A stretch of DNA of 52,287 bases from Salinithrix halophila (GCF_042650125.1 NZ_JBHSAP010000005.1:1-52287); one strand, 5' to 3'; positions 25,535-33,709 are shown, numbered from the stretch's first letter. Numbers and translations: made by a program. Notes: a model not told the origin generated them from the letters alone.

Positions 25535-26577
25535 GAAAATGGCGTGTTGGGTCCTTCTCTGCCGGCCTTCTCCTCGTCCTCTTGGGAAGCATTCTTCTGG
25601 CCAACAGTCTATGGCATGTCTCCGTCCTGCAATGGATCGTTAACGGTTGGCCTGTCATCTTGATCCTCCTGGGAGTCGAAGTATTGATTTACCAGACCAC
25701 CCGCCGAGAGGAGAAACTCCGCTATGACATTGTCAGCATCAGCATCATGATCCTGGTCGTTCTCGTCTCTCTCGTCATGATCCCGGTCCATAGTCTCGGA
25801 CTGGCAGAGGCGATCCGAGGGGCCCAGACTTCCACCTCCATCAATCAATCGATGAAAATACCTGATCATATCAAGGAAGTAAGTATTGATGTGCCCTACT
25901 CCAATGTGGATATCCAGGGAACCGAAGAAAACACCCTCCACGTCGACGGTACACTTCCGCTCGCCAAAAAGAAAGACCTTCGCCAGATTCTAACCCTGGA
26001 AGTAAGAGGCGATCGGGCTGTCCTAAAGGTCAATAAACCCAACAATCCTTTCCAACTGTTTGGGGAGCGCACCTCCGACCTCACCGTTGAAGTCCCACGA
26101 TCCCTCGCCCTCTCCCTGAAAGCGGACGTCGGTGACGTCACCCTCTCAGACTTGGACCGTTCTACCGATGTTCGCCTTTCCAGTGGAAATCTTACGGCCC
26201 GAAATCTTAAGGAAAAGCTTACTGTGGACCAAGATTACGGAAATGTCAACCTGAAAAAAATCAGAGGAGAAGCAAACGTGGATACCACAAGTGGGGACAT
26301 CCATATAACAGACAGTACCGGCCCCCTTGCATTGCAAACAGAAAACGGGGACATCGAGATCGCTTCCGATCAAGTAAAAGGAAACTGGAAGGCCTTCTCC
26401 TCTCAGGGTGATGTGAAGCTATCCCTGCCAAGATCCGCGGATGCCACTATTGAAGGGAAAACCTCCTACGGCGACCTAGACGGCGATTGGAAAAAGGGGA
26501 AAATCGTGCTGGGCTCCGGGGAAAAAACCATCCGCCTGAAGACCTCTACAGGGAATATCCAAGTACAAAAGCGCTAA
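25531..26577 (+). CDS. LiaF/DUF4097-like membrane-anchored beta-repeat protein
   Basis: A 348-residue protein. Four hydrophobic helices at the N-terminus (LiaF-type TM module, about 7-93) are followed by a linker and some 250 residues of short beta strands with Asn/Asp/Gly turns. The pattern D-V-x-L-S-x-G-x-L, N-V-x-L-x-x-I-x-G, G-D-I-x-I repeats about every 18-20 residues, typical of the DUF4097 (toast-rack) beta-helix. The beta part should lie on one face of the membrane as a sensor or scaffold. It overlaps the previous gene (ATGA) and is closed by a strong terminator, so it is the last gene of the sigma / anti-sigma / membrane operon. Confidence 0.85.
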   Translation: MRKWRVGSFSAGLLLVLLGSILLANSLWHVSVLQWIVNGWPVILILLGVEVLIYQTTRREEKLRYDIVSISIMILVVLVSLVMIPVHSLGLAEAIRGAQTSTSINQSMKIPDHIKEVSIDVPYSNVDIQGTEENTLHVDGTLPLAKKKDLRQILTLEVRGDRAVLKVNKPNNPFQLFGERTSDLTVEVPRSLALSLKADVGDVTLSDLDRSTDVRLSSGNLTARNLKEKLTVDQDYGNVNLKKIRGEANVDTTSGDIHITDSTGPLALQTENGDIEIASDQVKGNWKAFSSQGDVKLSLPRSADATIEGKTSYGDLDGDWKKGKIVLGSGEKTIRLKTSTGNIQVQKR

Positions 26578-26598
26578 CCCCCAGATGAAATCGATAAA

Positions 26599-26638
26599 GG
26601 GAGAGCGGCTCCTCAACTAGGAGCCGCTCTCCTTTTTT
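26599..26638 (+). terminator. Intrinsic terminator of the ECF operon
   Basis: A 14-bp perfect stem (26600-26613 with 26619-26632) followed by TTTTTT. Confidence 0.93.
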
Positions 26639-26716
26639 AAGCCCAAGAGGATCTCGCATGAAGATAAGTACACCAGCCCATACTAAGCGCAGGGATTTCG
26701 TAAAGGAGGTTGCAGC

Positions 26717-26986
26717 ATGCAAAAAAACGTCGGCACCCTGGATGCCCTGCTGCGGATCACTTTAGGCACCGCTGGGCTCGCCTGGAGCGCATCCAAATTG
26801 ATGCGCCGACCTGGAAATTCTATTGCTCTGATGATGGCTCTCATATCCGGTATGAAAATTGCCGAGGGAATAACCCGGTTTTGCCCTCTCCTGTTCGCGA
26901 TCGGTGTCACAACACGGGATACGGATCTGACGAAGATGTCAGATCCCGACCCTGACCCTGATCCTTTATACGGATACCGCCCCTGA
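26717..26986 (+). CDS. DUF2892 (YgaP-like) inner membrane protein
   Basis: An 89-residue protein starting MQKNVGTLDALLRITLG, the DUF2892 hallmark. Two hydrophobic helices (about 10-27 and 35-65) are followed by an acidic tail with a (DP)n stretch. In other bacteria this domain stands alone or is fused to rhodanese; function unknown. A consensus AAAGGAGG site with good spacing supports the ATG. It is followed 29 bases later by a tiny gene and a shared terminator. Confidence 0.85.
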   Translation: MQKNVGTLDALLRITLGTAGLAWSASKLMRRPGNSIALMMALISGMKIAEGITRFCPLLFAIGVTTRDTDLTKMSDPDPDPDPLYGYRP

Positions 26987-27015
26987 CCCATTGAGGCGTC
27001 TGGAAGGAGCGTACC

Positions 27016-27144
27016 ATGAACGGATTCAAACAGCTGGCCGACGGAATGACGGATGCAGCTTATGTTCTCTTGAGCGGAATCGGCACCCTGGTGGTCCTCG
27101 CCCTGGTGATCGATCGGTTTCGAAAGCGCAGGAAGGGAAGCTAA
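27016..27144 (+). CDS. Tiny single-span membrane protein
   Basis: A 42-residue frame: MNGFKQLADGMTDAAYVLLSG..., one TM helix (about 15-33), then a very basic end (RFRKRRKGS), which predicts the C-terminus inside. GGAAGGAGC lies six bases before the ATG. The stop is embedded in the loop of the terminator at 27127-27158, a typical last-gene arrangement. Probably co-transcribed with the DUF2892 gene. No family recognised. Confidence 0.6.
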   Translation: MNGFKQLADGMTDAAYVLLSGIGTLVVLALVIDRFRKRRKGS

Positions 27145-27158
27145 CCTGCGTTTTTTAT
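27127..27158 (+). terminator. Intrinsic terminator
   Basis: CGCAGG (27127-27132) pairs with CCTGCG (27145-27150), followed by TTTTTTATTT. It overlaps the end of the tiny membrane-protein gene. Confidence 0.75.
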
Positions 27159-27237
27159 TTGGGCTCTTATTTTCGTTCATATTCCCCGTCCATCCACATA
27201 TCTATGTTTCATTCCGATAAAGGAGAGGCCGATCCGA

Positions 27238-27870
27238 ATGTTTATCCGCAATTGCTTGACACCCCGGGAGGAACTGGTTACCGTCACACCGGACTGCACC
27301 ATCACAGAGGTGATCCGGCGTATGAAACTTCACGCTCTGGACTCTGTCCCGGTGGTGGATCAGCATGACCGATTTCTGGGCCTGACCGGATATGGACGAA
27401 TCTTGAAATCCCTCCTCCGCCAGGAAAATCCATCATCCATCTCCCTCCTTCAACAGGTAGCCGACGCAGTGGAAAAGATGGAGCCCGTTTCTGTAGACGG
27501 TGATTTTGAGGAAGTTCTGCCGGTTATCGTCCGGTATCCCTTTGTTCCCATCACCGATGAGGACGGAATCTTCCTCGGAATCGCCAAAATCAGTAATATC
27601 GAATCTGCACTCTCTCTCGCCTTCGGTACCGGGCTTCGAGGAACCCGTCTATTAATCGGGGTATTTATGGACCAACCCCGGCTCCTGGAGCGGATATTGG
27701 CCTCCCTGAAGTCCTACAACGTCAATATCATCTCCCTCGCCACTTTCGACGCCGGTGATACAGCCGCCCGACGAATCCTGCTTAAGCTCTCCCCTTCATC
27801 ACACACAAGGGACATTGTGAAAAACCTGAATGAACAAGGATTTCGCGTGCTCAGCGTCAAAGAAGCCTGA
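27238..27870 (+). CDS. CBS-pair protein with C-terminal ACT domain (AcuB-like)
   Basis: A 210-residue cytoplasmic protein. Two CBS motifs (FIRNCLTPREELVTVTPDCTITEVIRRM...SVPVVD, about 1-60; and VEKMEPVSVDGDFEEVLPVIVRYPFVPITDEDG, about 78-125) normally bind adenosine nucleotides. An ACT-like regulatory domain follows (RLLIGVFMDQPRLLERILASLKSYNVNIISLATF, about 135-205). The layout resembles Bacillus AcuB, but there is no acuA/acuC neighbour. The target enzyme is not identifiable. GGAGAGG is 10 bases before the ATG; it forms a single-gene unit with a terminator. Confidence 0.85.
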   Translation: MFIRNCLTPREELVTVTPDCTITEVIRRMKLHALDSVPVVDQHDRFLGLTGYGRILKSLLRQENPSSISLLQQVADAVEKMEPVSVDGDFEEVLPVIVRYPFVPITDEDGIFLGIAKISNIESALSLAFGTGLRGTRLLIGVFMDQPRLLERILASLKSYNVNIISLATFDAGDTAARRILLKLSPSSHTRDIVKNLNEQGFRVLSVKEA

Positions 27871-27901
27871 AAAAACCCTATTCTAGAGCGGCGAAAGATG
27901 G

Positions 27902-27934
27902 CCCCCCGGTGTAGAGAAACCGGGGGGTATTTTT
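27902..27934 (+). terminator. Intrinsic terminator
   Basis: CCCCCCGGT / ACCGGGGGG stem with an 8-base loop, followed by TATTTTT. Confidence 0.92.
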
Positions 27935-28128
27935 GCCTCTTGTGCCCTCTTCAAAAAATAGCACTTGAACTCAACAAGAGTTGACGCTTATTTTATAGAG
28001 AGGAGCGGCTCTTTTCATTCATCCGGTGGCAAATCGCGAGGGTCGTGGTAAGATAGAGTGTACATAGGAACGTTCGTTCGCTTCGGATAAAACCGACAGG
28101 GGGAACGCAGGCAGAGGAGAGTGAAAAC

Positions 28129-28341
28129 ATGACCTTGATGGAAGAAGAAAAAGAGACAGTCATCCAGTTTGACGAGACGGGCGGCAATGCCCTCGTCTAT
28201 ACAGCCAGTTGGGATATCGCCCGCAGCCTCAAACGGGCCGGATATGCCCCCGTCAAAAAAATTAAAGGGGCCTGGTGGTTTGAAGTCCCCCTCGGTGCTC
28301 TCACCATTCAGGGAACAAAGCAGACGATGAACCTCGGTTAA
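28129..28341 (+). CDS. Small hypothetical protein
   Basis: A 70-residue soluble protein (QFDETGGNALVYTASWDIARSLKRAGYAPVKKIKGAWWFEVPLGALTI). The strand-helix-strand core LVYTASWDIARSLKRAG...WWFEVPLGAL looks like a small alpha/beta fold; I cannot name the family with confidence. AGGAGAG lies eight bases before the ATG, and a bidirectional terminator follows. Short stand-alone gene, function unknown. Confidence 0.65.
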   Translation: MTLMEEEKETVIQFDETGGNALVYTASWDIARSLKRAGYAPVKKIKGAWWFEVPLGALTIQGTKQTMNLG

Positions 28342-28356
28342 CACCTCTTGACTTAA

Positions 28357-28394
28357 AAAAGGACAACCTCCCGATTAGTGGAGGTTGTCCTTTT
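28357..28394. terminator. Bidirectional intrinsic terminator
   Basis: A 15-bp stem (AAAAGGACAACCTCC and complement, 8-base loop) gives T runs on both strands. It ends the small hypothetical gene and the envelope cluster that converges on it. Confidence 0.92.
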
Positions 28395-28409
28395 CCCTTT
28401 GGCCCACCC

Positions 28410-29489
28410 TTACTTGGCATGGGCTACCGGGATAGATTGCGCCTCTTCCCCTTCCTCTTCCGGGGGAAGAGTGGCTTCGATGGTTTCCTGAGCCTCTCGA
28501 ATCCGACTGAATTCCCGCTCATAATCTTTCGTGGAAAGCCAGATCTTGTACAGAATGGCCGCTTCGAAAGCCAGGAGAAGGATCGTGCCGACGATGATCG
28601 TCTCTTTAATCAGGCCGAAGATCGGCGCGAGCACAAAGATAAACATCTGGTACTCGATCCCGCTGAACAAATGCATACGAATCCGTTTATTAAGGAAGAA
28701 ATCCCGCACTCTCAGATAGGTAGAGAATTTGGATTTGAACTCCTGCTGTAAATCGATTTTCTTTTTCTTGCTTAGAATCTCCGGTGTGTCCCCCTCCTCC
28801 TGTGAGGGAGTTGCTGGGGCGGGTTCCGCTTTTTGGCCTCGATCTGTTTCCACGCGATCGAGGGACTCCTCTTCCTCCGGTTGAGCGTCCTCTTCTTCTT
28901 CCGGCTTCTGCTCAGGTTCCGGACGCTCGATGATGATACCGGCAGCAGCAGCTGTCTTTTTCAGTTTTCGACGCGCTTTACGTAGCTTACCCCGCATTTC
29001 TCTGCGCAGTTTGTACAGTTGCAAAGCGTTGATATGGCGAGCACAATAGGCGGCTAAGAAGAGAAAAGCGAGGTAGAGGTACGTAACATCATCATGAATA
29101 CGGTATTGGCTGTAGGTAAGGGCCGCTCCACACAGGATCACCCGAATATGGTCCAAGCTGATATCGAGAAGCATGCCGAAGGTAGAACCCGTTCCCTTCA
29201 AGCGTGCAATTTTTCCGTCCATGCAGTCGATGATGAAGCTGATATGGTAGAGAAGCGCCCCCACCACCAGGGCCGTGTAGTTACCCAGAAAAAAGCAGTA
29301 GACCGCCGTCATACCCAAGATAAAAGAAAAGATCGAGAGTTGGTTAGGAGTGATATTGGTATAGTTAGCTGTCGGTACAATCAGGCGGGAGGCCACCGGA
29401 TCTACAAGCAACACGGTCCACCAGGCGTCTTTTTTCTTATAGGCTTCTTTCACATCAGCCAGAGAGAACCTTTGTCTTTCTTCCTTCAT
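28410..29489 (-). CDS. CDP-alcohol phosphatidyltransferase with acidic insertion (cluster end)
   Basis: A 359-residue membrane enzyme of the CDP-alcohol phosphotransferase family, which moves a phospho-alcohol from a CDP-linked donor to an acceptor hydroxyl. The full motif D-x2-DG-x2-AR-x8-G-x3-D-x3-D is present (DCMDGKIARLKGTGSTFG then LLDISLD). About six TM helices are interrupted, after the third or fourth, by an unusual cytoplasmic insertion of about 75 residues rich in Glu, Pro and Gln (EPEQKPEEEEDAQPEEEE...). Last gene of the cluster, seven bases after the ABC ATPase. The paralogue at 32957 lacks the last motif Asp, so this copy is the better candidate for the catalytic step. Confidence 0.88.
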   Translation of the reverse strand: MKEERQRFSLADVKEAYKKKDAWWTVLLVDPVASRLIVPTANYTNITPNQLSIFSFILGMTAVYCFFLGNYTALVVGALLYHISFIIDCMDGKIARLKGTGSTFGMLLDISLDHIRVILCGAALTYSQYRIHDDVTYLYLAFLFLAAYCARHINALQLYKLRREMRGKLRKARRKLKKTAAAAGIIIERPEPEQKPEEEEDAQPEEEESLDRVETDRGQKAEPAPATPSQEEGDTPEILSKKKKIDLQQEFKSKFSTYLRVRDFFLNKRIRMHLFSGIEYQMFIFVLAPIFGLIKETIIVGTILLLAFEAAILYKIWLSTKDYEREFSRIREAQETIEATLPPEEEGEEAQSIPVAHAK

Positions 29490-29496
29490 GGGGAAC

Positions 29497-30243
29497 TCAC
29501 GCTCCTTTCTTTTTTTTCTTCGGTTTCTCCGACTCGTATTTATCGAGAATCTCGTCGATGTCCCCCGTATCGGTGACCTGGCCTTTTTCTAGAAGCAGGG
29601 CCCGGTCACAGATTTTGCGCAGGGGTTTCAGGCTGTGAGAAACCACCACCAGCGTTTTTCCATCGGTTCGAAGCTCTTCCATTTTCGCGTAGCACTTTTT
29701 CTTAAAATCCTTGTCCCCCACCGCCAACACCTCGTCGATCAGAATAATATCCGCATCGACATGGATAGCGATGGAAAAGCCAAGGCGTGACTTCATTCCC
29801 GAAGAGTAAAACTTAACCGGCGTATTGATGAACTCCTCCAGTTCGGAAAACTCGACGATGGAGTCGTACACCTCGTTGATCCGTTCCTTGGAGAGGCCAA
29901 AAATAGCACAATTCAACCGGATGTTCTCCGCTCCGGTCAGATCTCGGGAAAGACCCGCCCCGAGTTCGATCAGGGGGGCTACTTTGCCGTTGATCTGTAC
30001 TTCCCCGGAATCAGGAGCAATAATCCCTGACAAAACCTTGAACAACGTCGATTTCCCCGCTCCATTCTTTCCAATGATGGCGTAGGATTCACCCTTCTTC
30101 ACTGAGAAGGAAACGTTATTCAGGGCAACGAACTCCTGGTACCTTTTCTCCCGTTTGGCCATGGAGATGAAGAACCCTTTCAGGGTCTTATCATAGGCTT
30201 TTCGGAAATGTTTGGTTAGGTTGTTGACGACAATGGCGTCCAT
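29497..30243 (-). CDS. ABC transporter ATPase for polysaccharide/teichoic acid export (TagH-like)
   Basis: A 248-residue ATPase with Walker A GKNGAGKST (58-66), signature YSSGMKSRLGFS, Walker B ILIDEVLAVGD and the switch His in VVSHS. The long segment before Walker A (KHFRKAYDKTLKGFF...REKRYQEFVALNNVSF) is typical of O-antigen and teichoic acid exporters (TagH, Wzt, RfbE). It lacks the extracellular C-terminal domain of Bacillus TagH and ends in a Lys-rich tail (KPKKKKKGA). The ATG at 30243 is chosen, nine bases after GGGGAAGTG; the gene starts within six bases of the permease stop, so the two are translationally linked. Confidence 0.92.
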   Translation of the reverse strand: MDAIVVNNLTKHFRKAYDKTLKGFFISMAKREKRYQEFVALNNVSFSVKKGESYAIIGKNGAGKSTLFKVLSGIIAPDSGEVQINGKVAPLIELGAGLSRDLTGAENIRLNCAIFGLSKERINEVYDSIVEFSELEEFINTPVKFYSSGMKSRLGFSIAIHVDADIILIDEVLAVGDKDFKKKCYAKMEELRTDGKTLVVVSHSLKPLRKICDRALLLEKGQVTDTGDIDEILDKYESEKPKKKKKGA

Positions 30244-30245
30244 TG

Positions 30246-31049
30246 TCAAATCACTTCCCCTACGCGGCGGTTAAGCCGCTTAAAGATTAGCCATGAGGCT
30301 AAGAAAAGGACGACGGTAAGGATAATGACATAGTACAAATACTGAACAGGCGCGGCCTGCTCAGGATAAAAGATCCCATGATACAGGGAGATAATCACCG
30401 CCATCGGGTTAAGGAAATAAAAATGGGAAAAATATTCAACCGCCGGGCTATCATTTTGGGTTACAAAAGTAAGTGGATAGATAATGGGACAGAGGTACAT
30501 CCATGCTCGTAGAAGAAGACTCATGATAAACTCCACATCCCGGTAGTAAACGTTCAACACCGACACAAGAAAGGTACATGCTAGGGTAAACACGGATTGC
30601 AGAAGGATAATCCCAGGTAACAGCGCCAATTGATCCCATTGTATGGTCACCTTTGGTGAAAATAGAGCCACCACAAACACCAACAAGAATGCTGGAACAA
30701 AGTTGACCAAGTTGGACAAGATCATAGTCACCGGGAAGATCTCTCTCGGAAAGTATACCTTCTTGATCAGAGAGGAGTTGCTGGATAATGCCTTGGTCCC
30801 CTTTTTCATCGAGTTGTTAAAGAAGGTCCACGGAATGAGGCCAGCCAACACATACAGGGAATAGTGCGGAACCTCATCCCCGACACGGTTAATAATAACC
30901 CCAAAAACCAGATAGTAAATCATCATTAATCCTAAAGGTTCCAACAACGTCCAAAAGAACCCGAAGAGTGAGTTCCGGTAACGAATGCGGACTTCCTTGT
31001 GGACCAGGAAATATAGCAATTCCTTGTACTTCAGTATATCTGCAAACAT
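30246..31049 (-). CDS. ABC-2 type permease for polysaccharide/teichoic acid export (TagG-like)
   Basis: A 267-residue integral membrane protein with six hydrophobic helices and the ABC-2 pattern of glycan exporters: an amphipathic start (YKELLYFLVHKEVRIRYRNSLFGFFWTLLEPLGLMMIYYLVFG), the central SLIKKVYFPREIFPVT and the LNPMAVIISLYHGIFY region. It forms the channel with the ATPase encoded next, moving an undecaprenyl- or lipid-linked glycan across the membrane. No Wzy or ligase is seen nearby. The ribosome site precedes the ATG in the gap after the dehydrogenase gene. Confidence 0.92.
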   Translation of the reverse strand: MFADILKYKELLYFLVHKEVRIRYRNSLFGFFWTLLEPLGLMMIYYLVFGVIINRVGDEVPHYSLYVLAGLIPWTFFNNSMKKGTKALSSNSSLIKKVYFPREIFPVTMILSNLVNFVPAFLLVFVVALFSPKVTIQWDQLALLPGIILLQSVFTLACTFLVSVLNVYYRDVEFIMSLLLRAWMYLCPIIYPLTFVTQNDSPAVEYFSHFYFLNPMAVIISLYHGIFYPEQAAPVQYLYYVIILTVVLFLASWLIFKRLNRRVGEVI

Positions 31050-31063
31050 AGGGCCTTTACTCC

Positions 31064-32158
31064 TTATCCGACGGATGAACCGATGAGGCGGTAGCGGTTC
31101 TTGGCACGGTCGGGATACACCTCGTCAAGGATGCGGTCGATTTGCTCATCTGTGAGGTCGTATTCATTGAAGATGGTGTACCGATCCCGCATCGAGGGGG
31201 CTTTCACAATCGCCCGGTGCATCTCTTCCCGGGTATAACCGAGGTCCGCATAATGGGTGGGAAGACCCAGTTTCTCATAATAGGGGGCCAGCTTCTCCAC
31301 TTTCTCCTGTTCTCCCTGCAAATACTGGGCGAAAAGGACACCGATCGCGACCTGTTCTCCGTGGAGAGCTTTAGCCCCGCAGTGGTAGTCCAGGGCGTGA
31401 CTGATCAAATGCTCCGAGCCGCTGCAGGGCCGACTGGACCCAGCGATGGACATAGCGATCCCACTCATAATCAGTGCCTCCGAAGCCACTTTCATTAACT
31501 GGGACTGCTCCAGTTCCGGCTGGTTGAGGATATTCATAAAGGATTCGGCAGCGTTGTTGGCCATCAGGCTGGCAAAGGTGTTCATCTCTTCCTTACCCGC
31601 TTTGTGAGCCAACTGCCAATCAAAGAGGGCCGTTTTGTTGGAAAGCAAGTCCCCGATCCCCGCCGACATGAGCCGGGGCGGACAAGAAGCCAGAACATCC
31701 AAGTCGATGACAACCGCCTGGGGCATTTTCACCCCGATACTGGTCGATTTGTTCAGCATCTTGACCACCGCTACCGGTGAGCAGATGGCATCAGAAGAGA
31801 TTGCCGTCGGAAACAGGACGACTGGCACATTGCTCCGGGTACCCACTACCTTGGACATATCCAGTGCCTTGCCGCCGCCAACGCCGAAGATCAGATCCGG
31901 AGTATCCTCCAACACCTGCCGTTCCAGCTCGTTAATGGTATCCAGCTTATTATCCCGACAGGTGAGGACTTCGACGCGGGACGCCCGGTCACCGATCACT
32001 TCCTGGATTCGATCCGTAACCCCCCGGGTCTTACCGCTACCGCTGATCAGAAGCACACGAGCACCATTCAGCCAGTCGTAGACCTGGGTTTGATGCAAGT
32101 CGCGTATAGCACCGTGCTCGATGACCAGTTGTAACGGAATATGCACTTTCTTCGCCAT
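31064..32158 (-). CDS. egsA: sn-glycerol-1-phosphate dehydrogenase (AraM/EgsA-like)
   Basis: A 364-residue metal-dependent dehydrogenase of the iron-containing ADH superfamily, reducing dihydroxyacetone phosphate to sn-glycerol-1-phosphate with NAD(P)H. The cofactor motif GVGGGKALDMSK is followed by FPTAISSDAICSP, IGDLLSNKTA (metal Asp), and the two metal His in SGSEHLISHALD and ALHGEQVAIG. These match the archaeal G1PDH/Bacillus AraM pattern and not the general alcohol dehydrogenases. The start is ATG 32158, seven bases after GGAGGAG. It lies inside the export cluster between the cytidylyltransferase and the permease. Its product is also the substrate of PcrB, encoded 9 kb away. Substrate inferred from motifs and context. 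Confidence 0.85.
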   Translation of the reverse strand: MAKKVHIPLQLVIEHGAIRDLHQTQVYDWLNGARVLLISGSGKTRGVTDRIQEVIGDRASRVEVLTCRDNKLDTINELERQVLEDTPDLIFGVGGGKALDMSKVVGTRSNVPVVLFPTAISSDAICSPVAVVKMLNKSTSIGVKMPQAVVIDLDVLASCPPRLMSAGIGDLLSNKTALFDWQLAHKAGKEEMNTFASLMANNAAESFMNILNQPELEQSQLMKVASEALIMSGIAMSIAGSSRPCSGSEHLISHALDYHCGAKALHGEQVAIGVLFAQYLQGEQEKVEKLAPYYEKLGLPTHYADLGYTREEMHRAIVKAPSMRDRYTIFNEYDLTDEQIDRILDEVYPDRAKNRYRLIGSSVG

Positions 32159-32180
32159 TCCCAATCTCCTCCCCGGTCTG

Positions 32181-32894
32181 TCAGGACAGAACCGATGCAG
32201 CCAGTTTTTTAGCGGTCTCTAGATCGTTGAAATCATCGATTTCCACCCAGGGCAAACCTTTGGTGTCAGTACCCACGATTTTTACGTCGCCGGCACAGGC
32301 TTCGTATACATTTTCGTACCAAGCGTTGGTTTCACCGGCATCGATCATCTCACGGGCCACACGGTATAGAATGTCCAGATCCTCTTTAGCCAGCTTGGAG
32401 ATCCCGATATATTCCCCATCCGCTTCCTCCAGGCCCATTTTTTTGTTGACCTCGGACAGGCGACCGTTCACCAGCTTTACCCGCATCGATTCCTCGGTCA
32501 ACACTTTTTGTGTATCAACCAAAACCGAGGTGCGGCATCCGTCTTCCAAAATGAGGGGAATCATGCGCTCGTCAAAGAAGTCATCGGAGTTGATCAACAA
32601 GATATCTTCCCCGATTTCTTTCGTTAACAGAAACGAGTAAATGTTATTCATCGATTCAAATTCGGGATTGTAAATAAATTGAATGCCGGAGCCTTCAAAA
32701 TGCTCCTGGATACGCTCCATCTTATATCCACCAAGGATATGAATATCCTCTTCTTTGAAACCGGCTTTCAAAACGCTTTCCACTTGGTATTGAACCAAGG
32801 GCTTCTCCCCCACGCGGATCATCGCTTTCGGCTTATCTTCCGTCTCCGGGCGCAGGCGGCTTCCAACCCCCGCCGCCAGAATCACGACTTTCAT
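32181..32894 (-). CDS. LicC-like nucleotidyltransferase (CTP:phospho-alcohol cytidylyltransferase?)
   Basis: A 237-residue single-domain nucleotidyltransferase. The N-terminal signature VVILAAGVGSRLRPETEDKPKAM binds the NTP; further marks are PLVQYQVESVLKAGF, ILLINSDDFFD (metal Asp) and WVEIDDFNDLETA near the end. Length and C-terminal WVEID/DL pattern fit the LicC/phosphocholine cytidylyltransferase group more than RmlA-type sugar enzymes. In this setting the likely reaction is CTP + an alcohol phosphate to a CDP-alcohol; glycerol-1-phosphate from the next gene is the natural candidate, but this is inference. The start is ATG 32894, with AAGGGAGTG upstream. Confidence 0.8.
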   Translation of the reverse strand: MKVVILAAGVGSRLRPETEDKPKAMIRVGEKPLVQYQVESVLKAGFKEEDIHILGGYKMERIQEHFEGSGIQFIYNPEFESMNNIYSFLLTKEIGEDILLINSDDFFDERMIPLILEDGCRTSVLVDTQKVLTEESMRVKLVNGRLSEVNKKMGLEEADGEYIGISKLAKEDLDILYRVAREMIDAGETNAWYENVYEACAGDVKIVGTDTKGLPWVEIDDFNDLETAKKLAASVLS

Positions 32895-32956
32895 TGCGGA
32901 CACTCCCTTGTAACCTTTGTCATATGCGCTTTACACAATTTTAATCCGTATGTCAT

Positions 32957-33709
32957 CTAACTTAACTTGGATGTGGTAAGATACAACCGTAACAAGGTTT
33001 TTAAAGCTGTAACGGTCAGAAACCCGATGATAAACGGACCTGTGGCGGGAAACCCTGACAATAGTTCCAGCACGACTGTGATCGGCAGGAGTGCAAAGAA
33101 TCCGGGCATCCCAGTGAAAAAAGCGATCCATTCCATCTTGGCGGAAGATGTCCGCATATCGCTGACCGGATCATTCTCATCACTCTTCAGATGGATATAG
33201 TTATAAGCCAGAGGTACCAAAAGAGCCAATGTGGCAATCAGGGCAGCCAGGTAGAGGACCGTAACCCCGGCCAGCCCCCAGCCGGCCATACGGTACAACC
33301 CCAGCGCAAACCCGACCAACATTGGAATACTGATCGCTCGAATCAGCGTGTCCAAGAAAACCCCGAGATTGCTGGTTACCTTGGTCAATCGGGCGAGCTC
33401 GCCATCCACACAATCACAGAGATAGCCTAAATTGTAAGTAACGACAGCCGCCAGCAACAACATTGGATCCCCAGTCGCCATCAACCATCCGGTTAGAATA
33501 AAGAAGAGGAGGCCGAACCAACTAATCCCGTTGGGTGTGATACGGGTTCGGCTCAGCACTGCCGTGATATAGATGGAGATCCGGCGCAATACATACCAAG
33601 ACCAAATTTCTTCATACTGACGGGATTTCTGGCAGATCGACCGGTACTCGAGGATTCGCTCGGAATCAACGGGCAACGTTGGTAATTTTTTTGCCGTAGC
33701 GTTCTTCAT
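32957..33709 (-). CDS. CDP-alcohol phosphatidyltransferase-like protein lacking the last motif Asp
   Basis: A 250-residue membrane protein with about six helices. The CDP-alcohol phosphotransferase motif is present up to the third Asp (DCVDGELARLTKVTSNLG, VFLD), but the fourth position, the proposed catalytic base Asp, is Arg (LDTLIR). It may be inactive, use another base, or act with the intact paralogue at 28410. The ATG at 33709 follows GGAGGA by 11 bases and overlaps the glycosyltransferase gene by 44 bases, an unusually long overlap. The next good start is not apparent. Confidence 0.8.
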   Translation of the reverse strand: MKNATAKKLPTLPVDSERILEYRSICQKSRQYEEIWSWYVLRRISIYITAVLSRTRITPNGISWFGLLFFILTGWLMATGDPMLLLAAVVTYNLGYLCDCVDGELARLTKVTSNLGVFLDTLIRAISIPMLVGFALGLYRMAGWGLAGVTVLYLAALIATLALLVPLAYNYIHLKSDENDPVSDMRTSSAKMEWIAFFTGMPGFFALLPITVVLELLSGFPATGPFIIGFLTVTALKTLLRLYLTTSKLS

